Positions 9,001-16,689 of a stretch of DNA of 64,000 nucleotides are shown one piece after another. The position numbers and the translations under genes are program-made. Source of the DNA: Arthrobacter methylotrophus (GTDB taxonomy: Bacteria; Actinomycetota; Actinomycetes; Actinomycetales; Micrococcaceae); NCBI RefSeq assembly GCF_039539965.1, contig NZ_BAABED010000001.1, forward strand, positions 1,736,001 to 1,800,000, in the 5' to 3' direction. How positions within the stretch are numbered: position 1 is the stretch's first letter; each line of letters starts with the position of its first letter. The notes under the pieces are model-generated. The model did no database searches, was not told where the DNA came from, and saw only the letters and a program-made list of their open reading frames with translations.

Positions 9001-10246
9001 GGCACCAGTTGATGACGTCCCACATGATGAGGAAGTAGTCCGGGAAGCCCATTTCGGCAATGATGTCCAGCTCGGTCCGGAGGCGCTCTTTAACCTCGGC
9101 GGACAGCGGGATCCGCTCCTTGGTCTCCGGGTCGTAGCCGTAGCGGTTGACGGCGCCCTGCTGGACGAGCTTTTTCAGGTAGACGTTGGAGTCATCGAAC
9201 CCTTCGGGCAGCGGGTAGCGCGGCAGGCGCTGGTGCGGCGTCGGGATGACCTGGTCATCGCAGCGGTCGGCGATCACTTGGGTCATGGCGCAGGCGTCGG
9301 CCCAGGACTTGCTGCCGGGCATGATGTCGAGCATTTCCTGCTCGGACTTCACGTAGTAGCCGGAGCCGTTGAACTTGAAGCGGGCCGGGTCGTCCAGGCC
9401 CTTCTTGCTGCCGACAGCGAGGAAGCCTTCGTGTGCGGCGGCATCGTCTTCTTTTTCGTAGTGGCAGTCGTTGGTGACGACCATCGGGATGTCGTACTCG
9501 CGGGAGAGCACACCGATCGGTTTCAGGACGGACTGCTCGGCGTCGATGCCGTGGTACATGATCTCGAGGTAGACATTTTCCTTGCCGACGCAGTCGATCA
9601 GGGTGTCCAGGTTGGTCCGGGCTTCGGCGGCGAACTCGGCCGACTTCGCCAGGCAGACTTTCGCTTCGGCGGCCTGCTTCGCGGCCGTAGCATCGTCCGC
9701 GGGCTCCCGGGCTTCAAGCTCGGCGGCCTTGGCGGCTTCCCCGGCGGCGCGGGACAGTGGGCCGGCGACGGGGCCGGCCAGACAGCCGGAGAGCACGATG
9801 AGGCCTTCGCCGTGCTCTTTGAGCAGGGCGTAGTCGATGCGCGGTTTGTACCAGTACGATTCTTCGGCTTTGTTGTGCAGGGCCAGGAGGTTTTTCCAGC
9901 CGATCTCGTTGCGGGCCAGCAGGGTCAGGTGCTCGTAACGCTTTTCCTTGGTGTCACCCTTGCCGTCGTCGGCGTCGGCGGTGGTGTCGTCGTTGCGGTC
10001 CACGATCTCAGAGTTGCGCTCGAAGCGGTCACCGATGGACATGTAGATCTCGATGCCGATGACCGGCTTGATCCCTGCGGCCTTGCATGCCTTTGTGAAC
10101 CTCCACGCACCGGCGAGGGAGCCGTGGTCAGTGATTGCCATGGCAGTCTGGCCGAGGTCTGCGGCTGTTTTGGCTGTGGATTTGATTCTTGCCAGGCCGT
10201 CTAGTGCGGAATGTTCGGTGTGGTTATGCAGTTGGACAAACGCCAT
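6041..10246 (-). CDS. dnaE: DNA polymerase III alpha subunit (DnaE)
   Basis: 1401 residues. The N-terminal PHP domain starts with LHNHTEHSALDG and has AITDHG. An Ala/Glu-rich insertion lies near residues 165-205. The polymerase core carries the catalytic metal triad in PDIDVDF (about residue 475), the fingers and helix-hairpin-helix follow, and an OB-type domain lies after about residue 1100. The last 170 residues are an extra charged linker and a small folded tail, making it longer than the usual 1150-1200. Replicative C-family polymerases are rare outside chromosomes. With SSB and the DEDDh exonuclease at 20495 the element could run much of its own fork; no clamp, loader or helicase is in this window. 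Confidence 0.93.
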   Translation of the reverse strand: MAFVQLHNHTEHSALDGLARIKSTAKTAADLGQTAMAITDHGSLAGAWRFTKACKAAGIKPVIGIEIYMSIGDRFERNSEIVDRNDDTTADADDGKGDTKEKRYEHLTLLARNEIGWKNLLALHNKAEESYWYKPRIDYALLKEHGEGLIVLSGCLAGPVAGPLSRAAGEAAKAAELEAREPADDATAAKQAAEAKVCLAKSAEFAAEARTNLDTLIDCVGKENVYLEIMYHGIDAEQSVLKPIGVLSREYDIPMVVTNDCHYEKEDDAAAHEGFLAVGSKKGLDDPARFKFNGSGYYVKSEQEMLDIMPGSKSWADACAMTQVIADRCDDQVIPTPHQRLPRYPLPEGFDDSNVYLKKLVQQGAVNRYGYDPETKERIPLSAEVKERLRTELDIIAEMGFPDYFLIMWDVINWCRSDAPIEFDNPDAPRKKPILVGPGRGSAAGSAVSYCLGIVGIDPLYNNLLFERFLEPGRAGMPDIDVDFEKGRRDEVFAYLGYRWGKGNVARIGTFGVALSKAAIKDAARILKPSGASEEVKAQAKALFEAGERAKGATLLRDAEKAASDRATHILRLGNKMSDLVPASGEKAYDFSHLADTKDQAGQAFRDLVEESGEDAQKILEMARAFEGVIKNESIHACGFVVSPEPLDELVPLRWASHAADADPAAPRVICWDGPEVEDYGFLKMDILGLMNLDIVSTALENIEMSTGEKLTMDDIPHPDTKGNPKVDAAFALIAAGNTGGVFQMESQGMIKIAQDVVPESLTDISAIVALFRPGPLAAKVPDRYAARKNGLEEVDYNQFTSDPIEQEWIAKVLGPTYGVFVFQESLMRLGTVISGFDASQRSVLRKAVGKKDAKKMAEVGQMLAAGAEQEFFDEDGVMISPKFSAKTAAHMFELMKGSASYLFNASHSAAYAQLAFVTAYLKANWPVEYAAAILAIADKDDKRMNAFWSLKADGITVLAPDVNLSLARTAPVNGSVQMGLAEVKEVGVAGHYIVAERNANGPFKNLHDVLTRVTVPGKNGAEPTKLPVGAIQGLIEAGAMDSFGPRLGQLMTLRAAHKTDLSPVDAEWSDVEESTRQRQRLGVSLGTHPLQSLKDEILEWEGPGGGKATPLHRIADENGEAVLTVGVISMWEEKGYSGGRRANFALESSKVTIQGVMWDRTLSNLRRRGVVPKVGDVVAVSGRVNVRTTSVGDDDAETQDTITTKELSIFEVWPIASATAPEINEPPAVIDFAAKYRELRAANPDKPKGPDGGKDDDTVKAPAVEPEKTVVAEVTDLDDHRKRTRTRVVVVATSALGRGLNGTILSGDSAAVKPHSATSWPTKKVQPGSIYRVMCPGDVVVILLVKSPSLGHAQLLEISAGVDIDDPRWTKQDGSNALYTWYLLEQAEEGAGEAEDTRAA

Positions 10247-10327
10247 GGGTGCCTCTGAATTCTGTCTGGCTGGATGGGGGCCGGCGGGCCCGGGATCATG
10301 CAGGACGGGAGTGCCGTCCGAGGTCTC

Positions 10328-10351
10328 CTATGCCGGGATGTGGCCGACGGC
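10328..10351 (-). promoter_or_regulatory. Class B promoter-like motif before dnaE
   Basis: GCCGTCGGC, 8 nt, GGCATAG on the minus strand; it overlaps the last codons of the 56-residue gene upstream. Confidence 0.75.
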
Positions 10352-10498
10352 CAAAGACCGGTAGTGTTCCTCGAGTTCGTCCAGGAATTCCGGGGAGAAG
10401 AACTTGTAGTCAAGCTCCGGGGGATCCGTCAGTGCCGGTGCAGAGGCATCGGCGTATGAGGTGCAGGACGCGGGGCCGGGGAAGTGGAGATTCGCCAT
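10328..10498 (-). CDS. 56-residue leaderless small protein upstream of dnaE
   Basis: ATG at 10498 sits 7 nt after a class A motif (10506-10515), the standard leaderless spacing. The product is acidic with an aromatic-rich C-terminal half (LDYKFFSPEFLDELEEHYR). Codon use matches neighbours. The stop codon lies within the class B motif of dnaE, so the gene and the dnaE promoter are interleaved. Function unknown. Confidence 0.6.
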   Translation of the reverse strand: MANLHFPGPASCTSYADASAPALTDPPELDYKFFSPEFLDELEEHYRSLAVGHIPA

Positions 10499-10505
10499 GG
10501 TCGCT

Positions 10506-10515
10506 ATGTGTGCGG
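10506..10515 (-). promoter_or_regulatory. Class A leaderless promoter motif
   Basis: CCGCACACAT on the minus strand, 7 nt before ATG 10498. Confidence 0.7.
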
Positions 10516-10564
10516 CAGGACTTGCAAAGGTCTACGGCGCCACCCTGACCTTAGAATCAGCTTC

Positions 10565-10750
10565 ATGACGAACTACAAGGTCTTTTGGGTGCCTGAGTCC
10601 ATCTCGTACAGCAACGAGGCGATTGAGGCCAAGAATTCAACAGCGCTGATCAACGAATGGTCAGAGCAGGGATACGAACTTGTGTCCGTTGCACCAGGAA
10701 CTAACGCCCAAACGTACGGAGGATTATTCGTCACTTTGAAGCACGAATGA
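10565..10750 (+). CDS. DUF4177-like small protein
   Basis: 61 residues from ATG 10565; upstream in-frame codons are not needed and look non-coding. The pattern YKVFW, then INEWSEQGYELVSVAP, then FVTLKHE matches the DUF4177 family of 55-65-residue alpha/beta proteins of unknown role. A TAGAAT hexamer lies about 13 nt upstream and could be an ordinary -10 element. Monocistronic and divergent from the dnaE unit. Confidence 0.7.
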   Translation: MTNYKVFWVPESISYSNEAIEAKNSTALINEWSEQGYELVSVAPGTNAQTYGGLFVTLKHE

Positions 10751-11006
10751 TGTTGTTCAAAACTGACCCCGTTGACGTGCGAGGGCGCTCAAAGGCGGCC
10801 CCGCCACAAAGGAACCCGCAGGTTCAGCTGGGGCAAGTGCCCTCGGCGCCTGGCTCACCCGGCTTTTTGGCGGACCGGATGTGGGGGAGCGGTGAGTGCG
10901 TCGGAACGAATGGGGGCGCCCCTTCATTTCGAGGAGCGGTTGCTCGTCTGCCGACCACTGAAGCGGAAGAACGGCTGTTTGTGCTGCACAGGTAGTCGAT
11001 CCGTGC
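10751..11006. other. Non-coding gap
   Basis: Two short frames cross this stretch but have poor codon use, no ribosome-binding site and no family resemblance. I see no promoter class, terminator or RNA. Confidence 0.4.
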
Positions 11007-12008
11007 TCACTTAGGTGGAGCCGCTGTGTTGTTCGCGTAGCAGGGGGTGCCCGGTGTTGAGTGGGACTCTGGCCATTTGAGAATGCCCGGGCCTTTCATG
11101 TCCGCAATGCCAATGACATATCCGTCCTGAGTGCCACCGGAGCCGGTGATGATGCATGGCATCGAGATCATGTGATCGGTATTGTCGCCGAGCATGAAGC
11201 CGCCTGGGACGTTCGTAGGCGGAGCAACGTAGATCACGTCGGGGCTCGTGTTCAATAATTCAGCAAGGCGCCCTTGCTCAGTCTCTGGAAGCTGTGCGAC
11301 AGCTGCGTTCTCTGGCGCCCCGTAAATTGGGCTGAATCTGGCTGCACCAGGACAGCCAATGCATGAGGTCTGAGGGACGAAATTCAGCGGCCGGGTAGGT
11401 GTGACCTGAATAAAGCCAGTGCCTACTCCTTCAGGGTTCTCCAGACGGGCCTCGGATACAAGATAGCCGTTTGAATAGTCGCATCCGGGGCACCCGGCGT
11501 CGGGCTGTGCGTACTTGGCCCATTCCTTTGGGATTTTCCAGGCGGCGTAAATAGTCATCAAAAGGGTGCCCCCGCCACTGGTAGCCCACACTGGACGTCC
11601 GCCATCGGTTTCATCCGTGACGACTGCAGACGCCACGGTGAGGGAAGACACTTCGATATAGCCAGGATCTCCGAGCTGGATTGAAGGCTTAAATAAAGCC
11701 ACATCGAGCCGGCCTTTGTAACCCTTGGCTGTTGCCAACTGCCAAGTAACGCCCATTACTCCGTTCGGCAAAACTGTTGCTCCGGCGGTGGGCTGAGGAG
11801 TTGACTGTGTGATTGTCGGGCCTATTTGTCCAGGCTCTGCAGGTGGAAGGGCTTGCGGCGTACCTGGGGAGGCGGTCGCCACTGTGGGAGTCGCACTTGC
11901 TGCGCTTGGTGACGGGAGCGAGGTGGACTGAGGTGCGGCGGCTGAGCAACTGCATAGGATCAAGGCTGCAATTAGGAGTGAGGCGAGGCGTGCTGGGGAT
12001 GCTGGCAT
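11007..12008 (-). CDS. Secreted lipoprotein, unknown function
   Basis: 333 residues from ATG 12008 (CAGGAG 6 nt upstream); a longer frame to 12098 has no signal. A lipoprotein signal peptide (LLIAALILCSC, lipid-modified Cys near residue 22) precedes a Ser/Pro/Thr-rich linker (25-75) and a folded domain of about 250 residues with paired Cys motifs (GCPGCDYSNG, SCIGCPG, and further single Cys). Base composition is slightly lower in GC than neighbours, and it lacks a class A-C motif, suggesting a separate origin. It lies at the cell surface; its ligand is unknown. Confidence 0.75.
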   Translation of the reverse strand: MPASPARLASLLIAALILCSCSAAAPQSTSLPSPSAASATPTVATASPGTPQALPPAEPGQIGPTITQSTPQPTAGATVLPNGVMGVTWQLATAKGYKGRLDVALFKPSIQLGDPGYIEVSSLTVASAVVTDETDGGRPVWATSGGGTLLMTIYAAWKIPKEWAKYAQPDAGCPGCDYSNGYLVSEARLENPEGVGTGFIQVTPTRPLNFVPQTSCIGCPGAARFSPIYGAPENAAVAQLPETEQGRLAELLNTSPDVIYVAPPTNVPGGFMLGDNTDHMISMPCIITGSGGTQDGYVIGIADMKGPGILKWPESHSTPGTPCYANNTAAPPK

Positions 12009-12261
12009 CTGGTGCTCCTGGCCGTGTATTTCCAGTCTTATAGCTGGGCTCCGTGGACCGGCCCCCAGTTGGCCAATCCCAAGGTCGTGCTTTGTCAACT
12101 TGGTGGAATGTTATCGGAGGCAACTTGATCAAGGAACCCCTAATCACTGAACCAGCAAAAGCTTTGGAATGGAAAGCCCGCGACCTAGGGTCGATTCAAC
12201 GTAATCTGACCAGATCTGAATGGCCGGTGTTAGGTGTTGAATTCGGGGTTGGCCGCCCCAG

Positions 12262-12522
12262 TCAAACGGTTTCCCACCAGATGACGGTGCGGCCGGTAGC
12301 GGGCCAAATGGCCTTGTACGCCTCTTTGACCAGACCCTTGTCACGGAGTTCGAAGACGCGGCCGGTGACCTGGTTGATGGGTACGACGAGGTACTTTGCG
12401 ATCTTGGCGTTGCAGGCGGCGCCCATCGCACTGATCGCGTTGCGGACGGCGGTCTGGCGTTCCCCGAGATCCTCGAGACTGGCGTACGCGGCGGCGCTGG
12501 TCTGCTGAACATTTGTAGTCAT
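12262..12522 (-). CDS. Small winged-helix DNA-binding protein
   Basis: 86 residues. ATG 12522 is 7 nt after a class A motif; the longer frame to 12663 would read through it. Residues 35-85 (NAKIAKYLVVPINQVTGRVFELRDKGLV, split by turns) form a typical helix-turn-helix plus wing like small phage and plasmid regulators. Probably a transcriptional regulator or a control factor of this element. Confidence 0.7.
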   Translation of the reverse strand: MTTNVQQTSAAAYASLEDLGERQTAVRNAISAMGAACNAKIAKYLVVPINQVTGRVFELRDKGLVKEAYKAIWPATGRTVIWWETV

Positions 12523-12529
12523 GCTCGCA

Positions 12530-12539
12530 ATGTGTGCGG
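12530..12539 (-). promoter_or_regulatory. Class A leaderless promoter motif
   Basis: CCGCACACAT on the minus strand, 7 nt before ATG 12522. Confidence 0.75.
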
Positions 12540-12566
12540 CGATACCGGGGCGGATCACCGGGACAC

Positions 12567-12600
12567 AAAAAGCCGCCCCGTCACGTGGACAGGGCGGCCT
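12567..12600 (-). terminator. Terminator after the 12614 gene
   Basis: GGCCGCCC / GGGGCGGC hairpin followed by TTTTTGTG on the minus strand. Confidence 0.75.
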
Positions 12601-12613
12601 TCTGTAAGCGCGG

Positions 12614-13255
12614 TCAGAGTTGTAAGGGCACCGGGGCAGCAACCCCTGGCGCCGGCAGCGCACCGAGCGCGTGCGCTGCCGCTTCCAGCAGCGGCAGGCC
12701 GATCAGGGCGACAACTGCAAGGACAATCACCGTGAGGATCACTGTCACGATAAGCCGCTGCCTCGTACTGGCCGGCGGCTTCTTCGATGACAGGGTCTTC
12801 TGGATGTCGGCCTCGACGTCGTACTTGGGAATGGCCCCTTCACCCATCTTCACCCGGGTCGTCACCGGCGCGGCCGGTGTGACCGGTGCTGCCACGATCT
12901 CGGTGTATCCGACGCGGCGTCGGCCGCTTTGTTTGAGAGCCTGCAGCAGGGCCTCCTCAGAGGGGTCACCGGCGGCGGCGAAAGCCGTCACTGCCCGGGG
13001 TTTCACTTCCGGGTAGAACGGGGTGATCTCGCCGGTTTCGTCGACCAAGTCACGTGTGACACTGCCGTTGGGGTGTGTGGTGGTCATCAGCAGCTTGCCG
13101 TTCTCGCCGGCGTACCGTGTCAGGAGCTGCAGCACCGAGGCCATGGCCAGGCCTGAGCCGCCGGGCACGGCAATGCCGTCGATCAGGACATCGACGGAGC
13201 CGTTGGGGTTGACCCTGGCCTCCAGCGGGATGTACTCGTCCACGGTGACTCCCAT
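12614..13255 (-). CDS. Tail-anchored membrane protein, unknown
   Basis: 213 residues. Residues 1-165 are soluble and probably cytoplasmic, with a Gly-rich start and a mixed alpha/beta body. A single hydrophobic helix (about 168-190) and a short Pro/Ala-rich end follow. No family recognised. It is 3 bp downstream of the 13259 gene on the same strand and so shares its class C promoter. That class otherwise serves envelope and conjugation-type genes here, so a part in the transfer machine is plausible. Confidence 0.7.
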   Translation of the reverse strand: MGVTVDEYIPLEARVNPNGSVDVLIDGIAVPGGSGLAMASVLQLLTRYAGENGKLLMTTTHPNGSVTRDLVDETGEITPFYPEVKPRAVTAFAAAGDPSEEALLQALKQSGRRRVGYTEIVAAPVTPAAPVTTRVKMGEGAIPKYDVEADIQKTLSSKKPPASTRQRLIVTVILTVIVLAVVALIGLPLLEAAAHALGALPAPGVAAPVPLQL

Positions 13256-13258
13256 GGA

Positions 13259-14176
13259 TCAGACCTCCTGCGGTACCTGGGGTGTCTGGAGGGACTGGAG
13301 GTCCTCCACGGATTCCCAGTAGGTGTCGCGGGTCAGCGTCAACCATGCCATGGCGTCGGAGGCAGGTCCGTCCAGGAACTCCTGAACTGTGGAGTAGATG
13401 CCGTCGCGGGCTTCGAGTTCGATCCGGTCCCAGAATTCCTGGGCGGGCTCCTCGTCGTCGGTCGGGACCTCGTCCAGTTGGACACCGGCGAGGGAGGCTA
13501 CAACGGCGATCGTCTCGCGCAACTCGTGCAGCGGGGTGTTGGCTGCCTCGTCGTAGGCATCCATGATGACTTCCATGAGGGAGTCGGCCAGGATCGCCCA
13601 CTGCGCTTCCGTGGCGGGCTCGGTCAGGGCCATCGCGGACTGGAGGGCCCAGTTCGGGTTGTTCTCCAGGGCCAGGTAGAGGTCCAGGTCGATGGAGTCG
13701 AGCAAGTCGTCGACGCCGCCGGCCTGCCATTCCTCGATGCGGGCCAGGTCGACCTCGTTCTCGACGTCGATGCCGACAGTAGCGAGGATGTCCAGCCATC
13801 CCTCTTCAATGCTGTAGAGCCCAGACGCGGTCAGCTCCAATGCGACACGGATGGACCACATGGTTGTGGACTCCGCTTCGAGGGCGCCGTCGGGGCCAGT
13901 GGGGAGGTTGTAGCGGCCTGCGAGGCGCGGCGGCAGCCAGAACAGCGGGTGCCACATGACCTCGGGCTTGACGGAGGCGAACTGACGTCCGCCGGGTGCC
14001 ACCTGCGTGTAGATGGGCAGCGGAACGGAGCAGATCGGGTCAGCTGTGAACCGGTCCGGTGTGAGTCCGGTTGCCTCCTGCCATTCCGTGAAACGGAAGG
14101 CCGTGTCCATTGAGGACTTGGACAGGAGGAGGGTGTCGCCTGGCTCGGTGAGCATCCGGCGGCGTTTGATGTCCAT
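13259..14176 (-). CDS. Acidic protein of unknown function
   Basis: 305 residues, very acidic, rich in Trp and Leu, predicted mainly helical; no signal peptide, membrane helix or known catalytic motif. First gene of a two-gene unit with the tail-anchored protein at 12614 and preceded by a class C motif at 14216. The codon use is typical of the window. I do not recognise the family. Confidence 0.7.
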   Translation of the reverse strand: MDIKRRRMLTEPGDTLLLSKSSMDTAFRFTEWQEATGLTPDRFTADPICSVPLPIYTQVAPGGRQFASVKPEVMWHPLFWLPPRLAGRYNLPTGPDGALEAESTTMWSIRVALELTASGLYSIEEGWLDILATVGIDVENEVDLARIEEWQAGGVDDLLDSIDLDLYLALENNPNWALQSAMALTEPATEAQWAILADSLMEVIMDAYDEAANTPLHELRETIAVVASLAGVQLDEVPTDDEEPAQEFWDRIELEARDGIYSTVQEFLDGPASDAMAWLTLTRDTYWESVEDLQSLQTPQVPQEV

Positions 14177-14215
14177 GGTGATAAACCCCTGAGTGCTTGT
14201 AGTGGTTGGCCTCTG

Positions 14216-14233
14216 CCCTGGAACATGCGTAGA
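14216..14233 (-). promoter_or_regulatory. Class C promoter-like motif
   Basis: TCTACGCATGTTCCAGGG on the minus strand, about 40 bp before ATG 14176. Confidence 0.7.
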
Positions 14234-14370
14234 CGTTTGGGCAATGGCCGTGGGGCCATTTATTGCATAGGCCCAGTATCGGCCACCGCACCTCAGAAGC
14301 GCAGGATTCGTCTCTCACCGCCGCCGGCCGCCGCCTGTGCAGAAAGCGACGGGCACGGGTCCTGGCTTCG

Positions 14371-14380
14371 CCGCACACAT
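14371..14380 (+). promoter_or_regulatory. Class A promoter before the sigma factor gene
   Basis: CCGCACACAT, 8 nt before ATG 14389; the only clear leaderless case with 8 rather than 7 nt. Confidence 0.7.
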
Positions 14381-14388
14381 GAAAGATC

Positions 14389-16092
14389 ATGAGTACCGCC
14401 CTGACTTACCGCCCCGTCAACACATCGCTCCGCACCTCGCCCGGAGACAGCGCGTTCCGGATCGAGACCGACGTCGAAGCTGTTGAAGAATTCCTCGCAT
14501 ACGTGCCGCCCGTAGAGGTCATCGAATCCCCGGAGCAGCTCGTCGTTGAACGGCCGGCCGCCCCCCTCATCCTCGAACGCGAAGTCGGCGATGAGCCCGA
14601 AGGCCCGGCCCTGGACGGGGAGATCGGCGACGACACCCGTCTGTACCTGAATCGGATCGGCGACTTTGACCTGCTGAATCCGGAGAAGGTCAACGACCTG
14701 GCCGTGGCCATCGAGGCAGGCCTGTTCGCCGAGCACGTCCTCAAAACCGCCAAACCAGAGGGTCGACGGGCCATCCTCGACCTGGATATGGTGGCCGCTG
14801 AAGGGCGCGCCGCAGTGATGGCCCTCGTGAACGCGAACCTGCGCCTCGTCGTGTCGATCGCCAAGAAGTACACCGGCCGCGGCATGGACCTCCTGGACCT
14901 GATACAAGAGGGCAACACCGGGCTCCTCCATGCAGTCAAGAAGTTTGACCACACCAAGGGGTTCAAATTCTCCACCTACGCGACCTGGTGGATCCGGCAG
15001 GCCATCACCCGCGGAATCGGCGACCAGTCCCGCACCATCAGAATCCCGATTCACGTCCACGAGCAACTCGTCAGCGTCTTCATTGTCGAGCGGGAATTCC
15101 TTCAACGCGAAGGACGCGACGGTACAGCCGAGGAGATCGCCGCAGCCAGCGGGAAGACGGTTGAGGAGATCATCCGCCTCCGCCGCCTCCGGATCGCGCC
15201 TGCGTCCTTGGACTGGGAAGTCCCGAACGGGAAGGGTGGGCTCGAACTTCTTGGCGAAACGCTGTATGACCCGGACGAGTCGACAGCCTTCGACACAACT
15301 GTCCATGACGCATTGCGCGCCGCATTGCACAGCAGGCTGGACTGTCTGACTGAGCGCGAAGCGAGCGTCATTGCTTACCGTTTCGGGCTGGCCACAGGGG
15401 AAACCATGACCTTGGATGAAATCGGCAGGATCTACGGGGTCACCCGGGAACGGATCCGCCAGATCGAAACGAAAGCCATGAAGGAACTCAGGTCGCCGGC
15501 CTCTACGTCCCGACTGCGGGACTTCTTCGACGGCCACACCAACCTGGAGATCGGTGCCCCCGATGTGCGGCCCGAACTCTCGACACCGGCCGAGGCTCTC
15601 GCGGATCCCAAGCCTGCCAAGACGCGGAAGCAGATGACCGGACCAGGAGTGGGAAAGAACAGGGCTAAATGGGAGCTTGCACTTTCGAAGCTTTCGGTAT
15701 TCGTGTCCCGCGAAGGACATGCCCGCGTTCCCGTCAAGCACACCGAATCCGGGCACAGCCTCGGGGTATGGATCAACTCCCAGCGCAATGGCCTGCGCAC
15801 GGGCAGCATCACCCCCGAACGGATCGCAGAGATTGACGCGGTGGACGTCTCGTGGCGCAATGGCAAGCTGGCCCCCTGGGAATCCGATCAGGTAATCCGG
15901 GAACCGAAGAACGTCCCTGAGCCTGTGATCGACGCGGTCATGGTGCCCGACGAAGTCGACCCATTTGCAGTGGCCGCCCCGAGCCGGGCCGCGACATATG
16001 TTCCAGACGACGACCCGTTCGCCGACCCAGCCTTCGGCGCGGAACTCTTCGACGCCGTCATGGTGCCCGATGACGTGGACCCGTTCGTGTGA
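14389..16092 (+). CDS. Sigma-70 family factor with C-terminal helicase-associated domain
   Basis: 567 residues. Region 1.2-like segment (about 80-115), region 2 (about 148-225, with [15 protein letters not shown]), region 3, and region 4 (about 318-368, [20 protein letters not shown]) closely follow RpoD/HrdB. After residue 420 comes a helicase-associated (HA) domain ([18 protein letters not shown], then [12 protein letters not shown]). The end carries two copies of [16 protein letters not shown] repeats. HA domains bind DNA in several helicases, so this one may add promoter contacts. A sigma factor on a mobile element normally redirects host RNA polymerase; which of the three promoter classes it serves cannot be told from sequence. 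Leaderless class A mRNA. Confidence 0.88.
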   Translation: MSTALTYRPVNTSLRTSPGDSAFRIETDVEAVEEFLAYVPPVEVIESPEQLVVERPAAPLILEREVGDEPEGPALDGEIGDDTRLYLNRIGDFDLLNPEKVNDLAVAIEAGLFAEHVLKTAKPEGRRAILDLDMVAAEGRAAVMALVNANLRLVVSIAKKYTGRGMDLLDLIQEGNTGLLHAVKKFDHTKGFKFSTYATWWIRQAITRGIGDQSRTIRIPIHVHEQLVSVFIVEREFLQREGRDGTAEEIAAASGKTVEEIIRLRRLRIAPASLDWEVPNGKGGLELLGETLYDPDESTAFDTTVHDALRAALHSRLDCLTEREASVIAYRFGLATGETMTLDEIGRIYGVTRERIRQIETKAMKELRSPASTSRLRDFFDGHTNLEIGAPDVRPELSTPAEALADPKPAKTRKQMTGPGVGKNRAKWELALSKLSVFVSREGHARVPVKHTESGHSLGVWINSQRNGLRTGSITPERIAEIDAVDVSWRNGKLAPWESDQVIREPKNVPEPVIDAVMVPDEVDPFAVAAPSRAATYVPDDDPFADPAFGAELFDAVMVPDDVDPFV

Positions 16093-16106
16093 GCCGCGGC
16101 GGAAGC

Positions 16107-16130
16107 CCCGTCGGCTGCCGGCCCGCATAG
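16107..16130 (+). promoter_or_regulatory. Class B promoter-like motif
   Basis: CCCGTCGGC, 8 nt, CGCATAG, 7 nt before ATG 16138; here also close enough for a leaderless or near-leaderless mRNA. Confidence 0.75.
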
Positions 16131-16137
16131 ACCTGTC

Positions 16138-16689
16138 ATGGCCAACAGCTCAAAAGACAAAGGCGACCGCTTCGAACGCGAGTCGGTCCCCGTCCTGGTG
16201 AACCTGCTCCCGGAGTTCGCTCTGGACAAGGCAATGCGCTACCTCGGCGCTGGACGCAAGGAAGACGTCGGGGACCTCTATGTCCTGCCCGACACCGCGG
16301 TGCAGGTGAAAGCCTGGGACGACATGGGTGGCGCGATCCGCACAGCGGTGGCCGGTTCTGTCGTCCAAGCCGGCCACGGAGACAAGGAATACGCGCTCGG
16401 CATGGTCCCGATCCTTGGCGCCCGCGCCCACCAGGTGCGCTGGCTCGCCTGTGTGGCACCGGGACACTGGCCGGTGCCGGTCGAACCGGTAGCAGAGTTC
16501 AAACTGGTCTCCAAGGCCCTCAAATGGGTCAAGGACGACACCGGCCCTTACGGATTCCGCGTCTGGGACCGGCTGGAACGCATCGGACTGCTCGGCGGCC
16601 CCGGGGAGCCTGCCCTGATCACCCCCATTGAGGCCTGGGCGGCGGCGTACCGGCAGGCACACGCGGAGCCGCTGAAGCTCGCTGCCTAA
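16138..16689 (+). CDS. Holliday-junction-resolvase-like PD-(D/E)XK nuclease
   Basis: 183 residues. The N-terminal half has the resolvase/restriction-type layout: KGDRFERE (first helix with Glu), RYLGAGRKEDVGDLYV (Asp of the active site) and AVQVKAW (the E/Q-x-K strand, with Gln in place of Glu). This is the signature of Hjc/RecU-like and related phage nucleases that resolve branched DNA. Expressed from a class B motif with the replication genes, which supports a DNA-processing role. The Gln for Glu in the last motif is seen in some family members. Overlaps the end of the convergent gene at 16686 by 4 bp. Confidence 0.72.
   Translation: MANSSKDKGDRFERESVPVLVNLLPEFALDKAMRYLGAGRKEDVGDLYVLPDTAVQVKAWDDMGGAIRTAVAGSVVQAGHGDKEYALGMVPILGARAHQVRWLACVAPGHWPVPVEPVAEFKLVSKALKWVKDDTGPYGFRVWDRLERIGLLGGPGEPALITPIEAWAAAYRQAHAEPLKLAA

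Noticed and set aside
8540..10204. 554-codon frame on the plus strand across dnaE
   Set aside because: Antisense of dnaE with Gly/Val/Asp-rich shadow composition.
10747..11014. Two short plus-strand frames after the DUF4177 gene
   Set aside because: Poor codon bias, no ribosome-binding site and no resemblance to any family.
14293..16128. 611-codon open frame on the minus strand
   Set aside because: It is the antisense shadow of the sigma factor gene; high GC keeps the frame open. No start signal and no protein family.
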